Shown here piece by piece: positions 23,224-33,400 of a stretch of 64,000 nt of DNA (its first letter is position 1; each line of letters opens with the position of its first letter). This stretch comes from Zobellia laminariae (GTDB taxonomy: Bacteria > Bacteroidota > Bacteroidia > Flavobacteriales > Flavobacteriaceae). A program made the position numbers and the translations under genes. The notes below the pieces were generated by a model. It worked only from the letters and a program-made list of their open reading frames with translations, was not told where the DNA came from and searched no databases. The stretch lies in NCBI RefSeq assembly GCF_009725995.1, contig NZ_RCNS01000002.1, positions 682,001-746,000 on the forward strand, read 5' to 3'.

Positions 23224-24531
23224 ATGGGTACCTTTATAATTGAAGGCGGTCACCAGCTCTCTGGTGAAATTACGCCACAAGGCGCTAAAAATGAAGCCTT
23301 ACAGATTCTCTGTGCCGTACTACTTACTAGCGAAACGGTTACCATTAACAATATTCCGAACATCGTAGATGTCAACAAGCTAATAGCATTGCTTGAAGAT
23401 TTGGGTGTAAAAATCCAGAAAAAAGCAAAAGGCTCGTATAGCTTTAAGGCAGACGATATCAACCTAGATTACCTACAATCGGACCAATTTAAAAAAGATG
23501 GTCGTGGTCTTAGAGGATCTATAATGTTGGTAGGTCCATTACTTGCACGTTTTGGCAAAGGATATATTCCTAAGCCGGGCGGTGATAAAATTGGACGTAG
23601 ACGTCTAGATACACACTTTGAAGGATTCATAAAATTAGGAGCTAAGTTCAGATACAACAAAGAAGAATATTTCTATGGTGTAGAGGCTAAGAAACTAAAG
23701 GGTACTTATATGTTACTGGATGAAGCTTCCGTAACTGGTACTGCCAATATTCTTATGGCTGCTGTTTTGGCCGAAGGTAAGACCACGATTTACAATGCTG
23801 CTTGTGAGCCTTATTTGCAACAGTTGTGTAAAATGTTGAACCGTATGGGTGCTAAAATTTCTGGTGTAGGTTCTAACCTACTGGAAATTGAAGGTGTTGA
23901 GTCCTTGGGAGGAACAGACCACAGAATGCTTCCGGATATGATTGAAATTGGTAGCTGGATAGGACTTGCTGCTATGACTAAAAGTGAACTGACTATCAAA
24001 AATGTAAGTTGGGACGATTTAGGTCAGATACCAACCGTATTTAGAAAATTGGGTATAACTGTAGAACGAAAAGGAGATGACGTTTTTATTCCAAAGCACA
24101 TTAACGGTTACGAGATACAGAACTTTATAGATGGTTCTATTCTTACCATTGCCGATGCTCCTTGGCCAGGTTTAACCCCAGATTTATTAAGTATTATTCT
24201 TGTGGTAGCTACGCAGGCTAAAGGAGAGGTACTTATTCATCAAAAGATGTTTGAAAGTCGTTTGTTCTTTGTGGATAAACTTATAGATATGGGGGCAAAG
24301 ATTATTCTTTGTGATCCGCACCGTGCAACAGTAATAGGTCATGATTTTAAATCAACCTTAAAGGCTACTACTATGGTATCGCCAGATATTAGAGCGGGAG
24401 TTTCTTTATTAATAGCGGCGCTATCGGCAAAAGGTACTTCTACTATTCATAATATTGAGCAGATAGATCGTGGGTATGAAGATATTGAAACACGTTTGCA
24501 AGTTATTGGAGCAAAAATTACTAGAGTTTAA
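23224..24531 (+). CDS. murA: UDP-N-acetylglucosamine 1-carboxyvinyltransferase, Cys-to-Asp active-site variant
   Basis: The 435-residue protein matches MurA throughout: AKNEAL with Lys22 and Asn23, the repeated EPSP-synthase-like inside-out barrels, and the final RGYEDIETRL. It adds enolpyruvate to UDP-GlcNAc, the first committed step of peptidoglycan synthesis. The usual catalytic Cys (C115 in E. coli, in the GGCTIG loop) is Asp121 here, in PGGDKIG. Asp at this position is known in other species to keep activity and to confer fosfomycin resistance. The in-frame ATG-like extension upstream is rejected because it would overlap the DUF4290 gene; ATG 23224 gives the conserved start. Confidence 0.96.
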   Translation: MGTFIIEGGHQLSGEITPQGAKNEALQILCAVLLTSETVTINNIPNIVDVNKLIALLEDLGVKIQKKAKGSYSFKADDINLDYLQSDQFKKDGRGLRGSIMLVGPLLARFGKGYIPKPGGDKIGRRRLDTHFEGFIKLGAKFRYNKEEYFYGVEAKKLKGTYMLLDEASVTGTANILMAAVLAEGKTTIYNAACEPYLQQLCKMLNRMGAKISGVGSNLLEIEGVESLGGTDHRMLPDMIEIGSWIGLAAMTKSELTIKNVSWDDLGQIPTVFRKLGITVERKGDDVFIPKHINGYEIQNFIDGSILTIADAPWPGLTPDLLSIILVVATQAKGEVLIHQKMFESRLFFVDKLIDMGAKIILCDPHRATVIGHDFKSTLKATTMVSPDIRAGVSLLIAALSAKGTSTIHNIEQIDRGYEDIETRLQVIGAKITRV

Positions 24532-24557
24532 AATATTTAACGCTTAGCAATTTTCTT

Positions 24558-24878
24558 GTGACTAGAAGAGATTATACCAATATACCGCTGGTAAATAAGA
24601 AAGGTGATAAAGGTAGGTTTGAGATAGAAATTGACGGCCAAATTGCTTTTATGGAGTATATGATTTCTAAAAAGGATATCATCTATTTAACCCACACAGA
24701 AGTGCCTACTTCTTTAGAAGGACAAGGAGTTGGTAGTGCTTTAGTTTCTAAAGTGTTCCAGTTTATAGCAGATAGTGGTATGAAAATGGCACCTTTATGT
24801 CCGTTCGTAGCAGCGTATATTAAGCGTCATCCGGAAGCCGGAAAAGCTATTTTGGCAGAAGAGTATTTTATTGATTGA
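24558..24878 (+). CDS. GNAT-type N-acetyltransferase domain protein, GTG start
   Basis: The 106-residue protein is a short acetyltransferase of the Acetyltransf_CG group: LTHTEVPTSLEGQGVGSALV holds the acetyl-CoA-binding loop and PLCPFVAAYIKRHPE holds the characteristic Cys. Start is GTG at 24558; no ATG fits the conserved N-terminus. Members are small and of unknown substrate. It follows murA by 26 bases and ends before a strong bidirectional terminator, so it is probably the last gene of the DUF493-murA run. Confidence 0.9.
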   Translation: MTRRDYTNIPLVNKKGDKGRFEIEIDGQIAFMEYMISKKDIIYLTHTEVPTSLEGQGVGSALVSKVFQFIADSGMKMAPLCPFVAAYIKRHPEAGKAILAEEYFID

Positions 24879-24900
24879 ATAACAGATTATTATCATAATA

Positions 24901-24927
24901 AAAAAGAGGCCAATTGGCCTCTTTTTT
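24901..24927. terminator. Bidirectional terminator
   Basis: GAGGCCAA and TTGGCCTC are perfect 8-base arms without a loop spacer, flanked by A on the left and six T on the right. It separates the convergent GNAT and VOC genes. Confidence 0.85.
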
Positions 24928-24932
24928 GTTTT

Positions 24933-25382
24933 CTAATGTTTTGCAGTATTAATCTCAATCCAATACTTATCTGGGTCTTGAAGGTATATTTGTCGTACAC
25001 CATCAGTACGAAGGGTGACAGCATTTTCTTTACCTGGCCAATCCCAATAAGGAATGTTGTTTTCTTCAAGATGGGCGATCATACCATCTAAATCTTGTGT
25101 AGATAGACACAAATGCATTGATTTATTCTTCTCAAAAGGGGCAAACTCCTTTTCTATAAGATGTATTTGAGAATTTCCGCTCACCACGAACCAACGAAAA
25201 CCGGGTTTTAAATCTGGATGAGGGGTTTCTTCTAATTTTAAAATATTGGCATAGAAATCTGCACTTACATCTGAGTCTTCTACTACTAAAGCAAAATGGT
25301 CAATTTTAAAGTCGAAAGTTTGAGCTTCAACTAGTAGGGTAGAGCTGGTTACAAAAAGTAAGGCAAGAAATAATTTTTTCAT
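24933..25382 (-). CDS. Exported VOC/glyoxalase-like protein
   Basis: The 149-residue protein has a signal peptide (1-20, ending VEAQ) and one vicinal-oxygen-chelate domain: KIDHFALVVEDSDVSADFY and later RQIYLQDPDKYWIEI, with the His, Glu and Glu metal positions expected for this fold. Substrate is unknown; glyoxalases and resistance proteins share the fold. Export to the periplasm is unusual but is seen in Bacteroidetes members. It is a single gene with its own upstream gap. Confidence 0.88.
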   Translation of the reverse strand: MKKLFLALLFVTSSTLLVEAQTFDFKIDHFALVVEDSDVSADFYANILKLEETPHPDLKPGFRWFVVSGNSQIHLIEKEFAPFEKNKSMHLCLSTQDLDGMIAHLEENNIPYWDWPGKENAVTLRTDGVRQIYLQDPDKYWIEINTAKH

Positions 25383-25703
25383 TTGGTTTGGACTAAAGAG
25401 TTAATTGTTGAATTGAAATAAAACAGTGTTGAGTCTGTATTCTAAAGGTGTAAGATACAAAAGCATTTTAAAAGTTAGAGTTGGTTGCTTCTTACTGTTT
25501 ACTTTTTAATGGGTATAAAACAATAGAGCAGAAATGTAACTAAGTTAGAATTTTTAAGGAAGGCTACTTAAATAATGTAGTTGGTCGAGTTTATTGACCA
25601 TAGCTGAGCTAAAGACAATAATTAAGGTCAGTTTTAGTTTATATCGAACCTACTTAGCTTTTAGAAAAATTTTTAAAAAGTATAACGATTTAACTTTTGT
25701 CCC
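25383..25703. other. Divergent intergenic region
   Basis: This 321-base gap lies between the VOC gene and the lipoprotein gene. No open frame with coding character was seen. Two adjacent small hairpins, TGGTC/GACCA (25582-25600) and TAGC/GCTA (25601-25611), are the only clear structures. A TAACTTTTG sequence just before the lipoprotein ATG is close to the -7 consensus. Confidence 0.3.
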
Positions 25704-26753
25704 ATGAAAAATCTTAACCGATTCCTTTCCGCAGGTGCTATATTACTTCTTTTATCCAGTTGTGTGTCAACTAACAAATTAACAATGGGTGTGACTGAGC
25801 CAGCTAGGATTAGTCTACCGTCAAATGCTGTTCGCATTGGTTTAATTAACAGAAGTATTCCATCAGAAGAAAATAAGGTAGTAGATAAAATAGATAAGAT
25901 TCTTTCGTTAGAAGGACTTAATTTGGACAAAGAAGGAGCAGAATCTGCTGTAACCGGACTATTTGATGAGCTTACACGTAATAATCGCTTTGAAACAATT
26001 ACGATAATTAACGATACTGATATTCAAAGAAAAGGATTGGGCATTTTCCCGGCGGCTTTAAATTGGCAGGCAGTTCAAGAAATTTGCGATGCTAATAATG
26101 TGGATGTATTGTTCTCATTAGAGTTTTATGATACAGATACGCAAGTAGACTATGAGCTTACAACGGTTAATATACCAAATGATTTAGGTATTAAAGCTGC
26201 ACTACCAGGCCACAAAGTTACCCTTAATACGGCAATTAAAAATGGGTGGAGAGTGTATGACCCAAAAAGTAAACTGGTACTTGATGAATATATAAATAAT
26301 AATCATGTTACATCTATTGGATCGGGTATTAACCCTATGAAAGCTGTTGAGGCGGTAATAGGCAGAAAAGAAGCCGTTTTGCAACGTAGCAGCAACGTAG
26401 GTAATTCTTACGGTTATGATGTACGCCCTTTAAATAAAAGAATATCTAGAGATTACTTTGTAAAAGGCTCAGATAATTTTGTAGTCGCAAAAAGACGTGC
26501 ACAAACAGGTGATTGGGACGGTGCTGCAGCATTATGGGAAAAAGAAGTAAATAACCCAGACGGCAAAGTAGCCGGAAGAGCCTGCTATAACATGGCTATC
26601 ATAAATGAAATTAACGGCGATCTTGAAAAGGCAATGGAATGGGCCTCAAAATCGTATACAGATTATAATAATGATGAAGCCCTACGTTATGTAAATGTTC
26701 TTAAGTATCGTATATCTGAGCAACGCCAATTAGATCGACAACTTTCTCGCTAG
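25704..26753 (+). CDS. DUF6340 family lipoprotein with TPR-like C-terminus
   Basis: The 349-residue product has a lipobox ending at Cys20 (LLLSSC). The body contains FDELTRNNRFETI, WQAVQEICDANNVDVLFSLEFYDT and YDVRPLNKRISRDYFVKGSDNF, the pattern of the DUF6340 family, and residues about 265-340 form a TPR-like helical region (RACYNMAIINEINGDLEKAM). It is probably anchored in the outer membrane or inner leaflet facing the periplasm. Function is unknown. It is a single gene and converges on the photolyase gene. Confidence 0.85.
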   Translation: MKNLNRFLSAGAILLLLSSCVSTNKLTMGVTEPARISLPSNAVRIGLINRSIPSEENKVVDKIDKILSLEGLNLDKEGAESAVTGLFDELTRNNRFETITIINDTDIQRKGLGIFPAALNWQAVQEICDANNVDVLFSLEFYDTDTQVDYELTTVNIPNDLGIKAALPGHKVTLNTAIKNGWRVYDPKSKLVLDEYINNNHVTSIGSGINPMKAVEAVIGRKEAVLQRSSNVGNSYGYDVRPLNKRISRDYFVKGSDNFVVAKRRAQTGDWDGAAALWEKEVNNPDGKVAGRACYNMAIINEINGDLEKAMEWASKSYTDYNNDEALRYVNVLKYRISEQRQLDRQLSR

Positions 26754-26762
26754 ATTCTAAGT

Positions 26763-28073
26763 TTAGCTTAATGCTTCTTTGTAAGTAGATAAACATCGTT
26801 CTCGAGCCTCTTTATGGTCTACCATTTTACTGACATATTTGTCAGTAGCATGCTCGGGAACCCATTTTGAAATATACTTTTTGTCTTTATCAAATTTATC
26901 TACTTGGGTCATTGGGTTAAAAATGCGAAAGTACGGAGCGGCATCAACACCACTACCGGCAGCCCATTGCCAGTTACCTACATTACTACTCATTTCATAA
27001 TCCAGTAACTTCTCTGCAAAATAAGCCTCGCCCCAGCGCCAGTCTATAAGTAAGTGCTTGCACAGAAAACTAGCAACTAGCATTCGCACGCGATTGTGCA
27101 TATGACCTGTTTTATTAAGTTCGCGCATTCCTGCGTCTACCAGCATATAACCAGTTTTACCATTTTTCCATTTTTCAAATTCTTCCTCGTTATTTCTCCA
27201 ATTAATACGGTCGTATTTTTTCTTGAACGCTTCGTTTACCGTCCTTGGAAAATGCCAAAGAATCTGCATAAAAAATTCGCGCCAAATAAGTTCACTCCAA
27301 AAGACTTCATTTTTTTCGGCAATGGCCTTTTTCATCATTTTACGAACAGAAACAGTACCAAACCGTAAATGTGGTCCTAATAATGATGTGCCATTTTGAA
27401 TAGCAGGGTAATTTCTGGTATCCTCGTAGTTATTGATTAAGGTGGGAGTAATGGTATAGTCCGGAACTTTAAGGGAAGATGTTTCAAAACCCATGTCGGA
27501 CAATGAAAGGTTAGGTAGCCTAGAATTCTGGATTAGGTTATCTCTATATTGACTTGTATAATGTATGTTTAATTGTTCCTTTGGATTAAAATGCTCTTTC
27601 CATTTATTTTTAAACGGGGTGTACACAATGTACGGAGTACCATCGGCCTTGAGAATGTCATCTTTTTCAAAAATAACCTGATCTTTAAATGTAAGAAAAG
27701 AGACTTCATTTTTTTCTAGAAGGTTTTTAATTTCTTCGTCTCGCTTTTTAGCATAAGGTTCATAATCGTGATTCGTAAAAACGGCATCAATATTATATTC
27801 CTCTATAAGATTTTTAAATATGGTTGTTGTTTTACCATGATAGATACCAATTGAACTTTGGTTTTCATCTTGAAGTGTATCTCGCATTTTCTGCAAGTTT
27901 TCAAAAATGAACGTTACACGGGCATCATCTTTGGGGAGGTTTTCAAGAATTTCAGTATCAAAAATGAAAATAGGTAAGACTTTATGAGAACTCTTAAGAG
28001 CTTCAAGAAAGCCAACGTTATCATCTAAACGTAAATCTCTTCTGAACCAAAAAACCGATATTTTATCTGACAT
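26763..28073 (-). CDS. phr: Deoxyribodipyrimidine photolyase (cryptochrome/photolyase family)
   Basis: The 436-residue protein has the N-terminal alpha/beta photolyase domain (WFRRDLRLDDN near residue 9) and the C-terminal FAD-binding domain with WRWGEAYFAEKLLD, NVGNWQWAAGSGVDAAPYFRI and the Asn/Asp residues that hold FAD. It repairs cyclobutane pyrimidine dimers with blue light; a cryptochrome role is less likely given the class I-type features. It is the last gene after an SDR gene (3 bases apart) and an SRPBCC gene, a set commonly light-regulated in flavobacteria. A light-dependent regulator is not in this window. Confidence 0.95.
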   Translation of the reverse strand: MSDKISVFWFRRDLRLDDNVGFLEALKSSHKVLPIFIFDTEILENLPKDDARVTFIFENLQKMRDTLQDENQSSIGIYHGKTTTIFKNLIEEYNIDAVFTNHDYEPYAKKRDEEIKNLLEKNEVSFLTFKDQVIFEKDDILKADGTPYIVYTPFKNKWKEHFNPKEQLNIHYTSQYRDNLIQNSRLPNLSLSDMGFETSSLKVPDYTITPTLINNYEDTRNYPAIQNGTSLLGPHLRFGTVSVRKMMKKAIAEKNEVFWSELIWREFFMQILWHFPRTVNEAFKKKYDRINWRNNEEEFEKWKNGKTGYMLVDAGMRELNKTGHMHNRVRMLVASFLCKHLLIDWRWGEAYFAEKLLDYEMSSNVGNWQWAAGSGVDAAPYFRIFNPMTQVDKFDKDKKYISKWVPEHATDKYVSKMVDHKEARERCLSTYKEALS

Positions 28074-28076
28074 AAA

Positions 28077-28769
28077 CTAGCTTAAATTTAAGGTTGACAT
28101 TCCGCCATCCACACCAATAACTTGACCGGTAATCCATGAGCTTTTTTCACTGAGTAGAAATGCTGCTGCATTCGCAATATCTTCCACTTCGCCAATCCGT
28201 TTTAAAGGGTGTCTTTGTGACATCATTTCTATTTTCTTGTCATTACTCAATAGGCGTTTGGCCAATGGCGTATTTACCAGGGAAGGCGCAATTACATTTA
28301 CTCTAATATTGGGTGCATATTCTGCGGCCAATGCCTTTGCGAAGCCCTCAACAGCTCCTTTGGCAGCAGCGACACTAGTGTGATAAGGCATACCTGAACT
28401 AACGGCAACCGTACTAAAAAGTACAATAGCACCGCCTGCAGTCATTAAAGGTAGAGTATCTTTTACAATCTTAACCATGTTGAAAAAATTGAGTTGCATG
28501 TCAGATTCAAAGGTGTCCAAAGACATCATTTTGAAAGGCTTCAAATTAATTGAGCCCGGGCAATAGGCAAAACCATGAATCTCATTGGGCAGAGCAGTAA
28601 TATCTAAAGAGTCTGTATTTGCATCAAAAGTAATGTGAGTTGCACTGGTTCCTTCCAATCCTTCTGACGTTCTTGAGGCCACATAAACCGAATATTCTTC
28701 AGAAAGTTGGTTGACTAATTCAAGTCCAATTCCGTAAGAACCACCAATTAAAAGTATATTTTTTTTCAT
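28077..28769 (-). CDS. Short-chain dehydrogenase/reductase
   Basis: The 230-residue protein is a classical SDR: NILLIGGSYGIGLEL is the NAD(P)-binding Gly motif, YCPGS replaces the usual NNAG, and YHTSVAAAKGAVEGFAKALA carries the catalytic Tyr and Lys (YxxxxAAAK variant). The end matches ITGQVIGVDGGMS. Substrate is unknown. It sits between the SRPBCC gene (11-base gap) and the photolyase gene (3-base gap), so it is probably part of a light- or UV-stress operon. Confidence 0.92.
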   Translation of the reverse strand: MKKNILLIGGSYGIGLELVNQLSEEYSVYVASRTSEGLEGTSATHITFDANTDSLDITALPNEIHGFAYCPGSINLKPFKMMSLDTFESDMQLNFFNMVKIVKDTLPLMTAGGAIVLFSTVAVSSGMPYHTSVAAAKGAVEGFAKALAAEYAPNIRVNVIAPSLVNTPLAKRLLSNDKKIEMMSQRHPLKRIGEVEDIANAAAFLLSEKSSWITGQVIGVDGGMSTLNLS

Positions 28770-28780
28770 ATTGAAAATAT

Positions 28781-29278
28781 CTAGAAAGAATTAAAATGAA
28801 GCTCTTTTGTGCTGTTCTCTAAACTGCCAAAAAGTTCGATTAGCTTTTGTTCCCTGAAGGAAAAAATTTGTTTCAATTGTTTTTTAACCAAAATAGGATG
28901 GGCAAGTTGTCCAAGAATGCCAAACGGAATTTTATAATCAATGATATCCTCCATTTCAACCCCACCATCAACTGGTTTTATAAAATGTTTGTGGTGCCAT
29001 AGTGCGTAGGGACCAAAACGTTGTTCGTCAACAAAATATTCGCCTTCCTTTACATGCGTTATTTCAGAAACCCATTTGGTTGTATAACCAGGGAATGGAG
29101 AAACGGTATATTGAATAATTTGACCAGCAAACATAACTCGTTCATTACCTGAATGTATTTTAAAACCCATATGCTGGGGTGTAATTACTTTTAGGTTATT
29201 CGGGTCGGACAAAAAGTTCCATGCCTTTTCAACACTTATAGGAAAGGATTGTTTGGAATGCAGTTGATATAATTTCAT
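28781..29278 (-). CDS. SRPBCC (polyketide cyclase/START-like) family protein
   Basis: The 165-residue protein has the SRPBCC pattern with QSFPISVEKAWNFLSDPNNL at the start and a PFGILGQLAHPILVKKQLKQIF end typical of the group linked to SDR and photolyase genes. The helix-grip fold binds a hydrophobic ligand. Function is unknown. It is the first gene of the three-gene set. Confidence 0.92.
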   Translation of the reverse strand: MKLYQLHSKQSFPISVEKAWNFLSDPNNLKVITPQHMGFKIHSGNERVMFAGQIIQYTVSPFPGYTTKWVSEITHVKEGEYFVDEQRFGPYALWHHKHFIKPVDGGVEMEDIIDYKIPFGILGQLAHPILVKKQLKQIFSFREQKLIELFGSLENSTKELHFNSF

Positions 29279-29282
29279 ATTA

Positions 29283-29336
29283 CAAATGTAAAAACATTTT
29301 GTTGAAGTTATTTACTTTATTGATAAACAAAATAAC
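29283..29336 (-). promoter_or_regulatory. Candidate promoter and inverted repeat before the photolyase operon
   Basis: Minus-strand TACATTTG (29290-29283) matches TAnnTTTG five bases before the ATG, which would give a nearly leaderless message. Upstream, GTTATTT (29307-29313) and AAATAAC (29330-29336) are 7-base inverted arms 16 bases apart, a possible regulator site. No -33 element was found at normal spacing. Confidence 0.3.
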
Positions 29337-29545
29337 TTTAATCAGATTTGTGGGAATTCTTAAAGCTACATTCTATTTTTTAGATAAAGACATTACTTAT
29401 ATCAAAAGATATCTGCGAAGAAGGAATAACGGTGAATATCCTCAATATTTATTAATTTGAAAACTCCCCTTGTCTTTAGAAAAGTCAATATATAATTAGA
29501 TGTCTTATTTAAGATTTCATTAACAAATAAGGAATGCTTTATATT

Positions 29546-29553
29546 TAGTTTTG
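29546..29553 (+). promoter_or_regulatory. Candidate -7 element of the DUF2911 gene
   Basis: TAGTTTTG matches TAnnTTTG and lies 23 bases before the preferred ATG at 29577. A GTG start at 29553 would overlap this element, which is one reason for choosing the ATG. The upstream part of the 29279-29576 gap shows no gene. Confidence 0.35.
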
Positions 29554-29576
29554 TGAAAACTAATAAATCGATTCAA

Positions 29577-30425
29577 ATGAAAAAAATTCTTCTTTTAGCA
29601 AGCGCAGTTTTTGCTTGTGTTACGATGCAGGCACAAATAAGTACGCCAGCACCTAGTCCAGCTTCTAAGTTACAGCAAACCGTAGGTTTAACCGAGGTAA
29701 CTGTAGATTATTCAAGACCATCTATGCGTGGTAGAGCCATTTTTGGTGAGCTTGTTCCTTTTGGAAAATTATGGAGAACAGGAGCAAATGCGTATACTAA
29801 AGTTACTTTTAGCGATGACGTTAAGGTTGCCGGTCAAGATGTAAAAGCAGGTACATATTCTGTTTTCACTAAACCGGGAGCAACTTCTTGGGAAGTGTTC
29901 TTTTATACTGATATTGATGGTGGAGGAACACCAAAAGAGTGGGATGATAGTAAAGTAGTAGCTAAGGCTACTGCAGAAGTTTACGCTTTACCTGTAGATA
30001 TTGAAGCTTTCACAATTACTATAGATGATATGACAAGTGGTTCTGCTAACTTGGGTATGATGTGGGAGAAAAGCTATGTAGCTGTTCCTTTTGAAGTTCC
30101 TACGGATGTAAAGGTTATGGCTGATATTGATAAAGTATTAGCTGGTTCTCCAAAAGCAGATGATTATTATGCTGCTGCCGTATACTTTTCAAGTGAAGGT
30201 AAAGACATTAAAAAAGCATCTGAGTGGATGGATAAAGCTATGTCTATGATTGAAGAGCCTGCTTTCTGGCAATTGCGTCAGCAATCGCTTATTCAAGCAA
30301 AATCTGGTGACAAAAAAGCGGCTATCAAATCTGCTAAAAAGTCTTTAGAAAAAGCAAAAGAAGCCGGTAACGATGATTACATTAAAATGAATACAGAGTC
30401 TATTAAAGAGTGGAGTGCTAAATAA
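29577..30425 (+). CDS. DUF2911 family exported protein
   Basis: The 282-residue protein has a signal peptide (MKKILLLASAVFAC..., ending MQAQ). The DUF2911 domain follows: PSPASKLQQTVGLTEVTVDYSRPSMRGR is split over the conserved start, then LWRTGANAYTKVTFS, KAGTYSVFT and WEVFFYTD. The C-terminal quarter is a Lys-rich helical region with TPR-like character. The family is periplasmic and of unknown role. An in-frame GTG 24 bases upstream is less likely because the signal peptide starts at the ATG. A bidirectional terminator follows. Confidence 0.93.
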   Translation: MKKILLLASAVFACVTMQAQISTPAPSPASKLQQTVGLTEVTVDYSRPSMRGRAIFGELVPFGKLWRTGANAYTKVTFSDDVKVAGQDVKAGTYSVFTKPGATSWEVFFYTDIDGGGTPKEWDDSKVVAKATAEVYALPVDIEAFTITIDDMTSGSANLGMMWEKSYVAVPFEVPTDVKVMADIDKVLAGSPKADDYYAAAVYFSSEGKDIKKASEWMDKAMSMIEEPAFWQLRQQSLIQAKSGDKKAAIKSAKKSLEKAKEAGNDDYIKMNTESIKEWSAK

Positions 30426-30442
30426 GTATCCCTTCTAGTAGT

Positions 30443-30478
30443 AAAAAAAAGCCCTGATTTTTAAATCAGGGCCTTTTT
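30443..30478. terminator. Bidirectional terminator
   Basis: GCCCTGATTT (30451-30460) and AAATCAGGGC (30463-30472) form a 10-bp hairpin flanked by eight A and five T, between the convergent DUF2911 and DUF5107 genes. Confidence 0.85.
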
Positions 30479-30480
30479 AT

Positions 30481-33400
30481 TTATAAATTTTTAAGTGATT
30501 TTAAGAATTTCAATTCTTGCTCAGGTAACTTGACTTTTTCGTTGAGTTCCGGAGTAACTTTTACATCTTCATTGAAAATAGCCAATGCTATTTGAGTTTT
30601 TATATTATTTGATGTTGTTTTCAATTGTTCCTCAATCGGCTTTGTGTCTTCTCCAATCTTTTTAGCTGCTAACAAACCAAATATATGGTTGGTACTATTG
30701 CTGCCGGAGTGCTCTTTTGTGTAATCTATAATGGATTGTAAAACTTGCTTACTCTCTTTGTATTTGCCAGTTTTATCTAGGGCTATAGCAATTAGATAAT
30801 CACTTGTTCTTTCATCTGGAGCGTATGGTTTGCCAACACCAATATTTTCTGGCCATTGCTTTACTTTTTCTAAAACGGATAGTACTTTTGAGTAATTCTC
30901 TTTTTCGAATTCTTGGATAGCTATTCTTATATACGCTTTTTCATATATTTTTCGACTTTCACTTGCATGTTCAAAAGGAAGAACTTCTATGTTTTCAAGA
31001 ACACTTGAAACCTGTTCATAATGTTCAAGGCTTAATAAGGATTTTGCATGTGCTAAACCTATATTGTAGTTTTCAGGAAATTTTTTAAATGCTTTTTTTG
31101 AAAGAGAATAAGCAAGTTTGTCATTACCAAGTTCTTGGTTTGCTAGTATATTTTCTTCCCATACTTTCCAATCTTTTGGTTTAAGGTCCAAAGCTTTTTG
31201 TAAATCTTCGGAGGCAGAATTAGAAGGAAAATCATTTGGGTTAGCCATATTTAGTTTCGCTCTAAATCGATAAAAAACATCCGAATCTGGTTCGTTTTGT
31301 AATTCTTTTAGAATAGAAATCCCCTTGTCTTTTAAACCAACCGCTATGTAATTTTGAGCTAAATAATACTTCAGTTTCCAGTTTGCATTTTGTTCTAAAG
31401 CCCACTCCAAGACTGGAATAGTTTCTTTGCGATATGGAAGAACAAAATCAATGTTGGGAGTGATTACTTTACTTAAGGTTTTCTTACTCTGATCAGGGTT
31501 GGAGTCTTTTTGTAAATAAGCTATCCACAGGTTGTTTTTAGGACTCTCAATACTTTCAGAGGAGAGTATCGCTAGTGCTTCGGGATTAAAACCTAGCTCT
31601 CTGTATCGTAGCGCTACGGATAAGTAGGTCTCTTCTACAAACTCATTTTCAATAGTAAAGTTTAATTTAGAATCACCATTACTAAATTTGGACAATTGGG
31701 ATTCAATAGCAATTAGATAATTTAAAGGATCCATAGCCAAAATACGTTCCTTCTCGGCTTTAAACTCATCTTGATTACTATTTGCTTTGCTCAATAAGAG
31801 TAAAACCTCTCTGGCGTTGAGATTGTAAGTATTAAAATCTAGTGATTTGTTAGCATAGGTTTTAGCTCTAGCATATTTTTTGTCAGCTAGATAAATTTCG
31901 GACATTTGAGCATATGCCACTGATCTATATTTAATATCACGAGCCGCCCAACCTAAAGATTCCAAAGCATTAACAGTATCACTCTTAGCACGATAAGCTA
32001 TACCTGCCATATAATTTGCACTGGAGTTATAAGTATCCATTTTAAGAACCGTGTTCGCTTTTTCTAAGGCAAGGTCATAATTGTTTCTTCTGTACTCCAG
32101 CTCTGCCAATCTCACTAATGCTGTTGTATTAGAAGGGTCAATGTTAATTAGTTTGGATAGATGTTTATGCGCTTTTTCAAATTCTCGAAACTCTAAAGCC
32201 TCAATTCCTGCAAAAAGCAGTTTTTCACTCTCGGAGATATTTAAATCTTCATCAGATTTAAAAGGTCTTTTTAATTCATTTAGTTTAGAGTTGGTATTGT
32301 ATGATAATTCAGTACCATCTATAGAAACTTCTATTTCTTGTTCGATATCAATAGAAATGGTTTTCGCGAACACTTCCATTGGTTTTAGAACCAATTTCTC
32401 AGTTGTAGTTTCTCCTCCAGCAATAATATGAATTTCAGACTCTAAGTCTTGCAGTGCGTTTACGCTAATAATGGTTTCTCCATTAACAGTTTCAACGTTT
32501 AACACTCCATGTGGCGAAGCATCTACCATACCACCAATTTTCTTAAACGGAAACCATATTTCGCTCCACTTGTCCATGACATACGGGTCAAAACCAACTT
32601 GGCTTATTGGGTTATTGGCTCCTGATGGTTCATATTGGTCAAAAAGTCTTCCGGCTTGAAATTCAATATATTGCCCATCTGTATCCGTAAGTAAATCTTC
32701 CCAAATACCACCAGAGCGGGATAAGGCCCAAAGCCATAATTTTTGCCCAGGCATTTCTTCGTAAAGAGACCATTGGCCAAAACCAAACTCCTTGTCATGA
32801 TAATAACCACCAAAAAAGTCGTTAAACTCACCAACAATATGGTATGATTTTGCTGGCCCAAAATTATTATTCTTGTAACTACTTAGGTCGCGACCTTCTT
32901 GGTCAATTGGCCAAGAATGGGCATTTCCATTATGTTCTACATACGCATTGCCCGGAATAAAAAATTCTAAGTCATTAGTTGCTTCAGCAGCACCAGTCAT
33001 CCAATTATAATAAGATTCCGTTAGGGGAGAGGCATTGTACCAAGAGGCGTTCGTTTCAAAATAGGCCTTATTTTTTTCTAAACGAATTTCAACAGTCCAT
33101 TTTGTATTAGATGGTAAATCTACGTTACTAACATAACAACTAACGCTACCATCTGTATTGGTGCGGGTTACATAATCTACTGGTGTTGATGTAGACGGGT
33201 GATGACCAATTATCCCAAAATTGAATTCTAAACCACCAGAGGTCCACGGACCCCTCATAGCTATATTCCTGAATTTAATTACTTCATTTTTATAAAGGAA
33301 TTCTTCACCTGTGCTTTTTTCAATAGCTCCCCAAATCTTCCCGCCAATTTCGGGTAGCACCATCACTTTAATATAATCGTTTTCTAAGGTTACAACTTTC

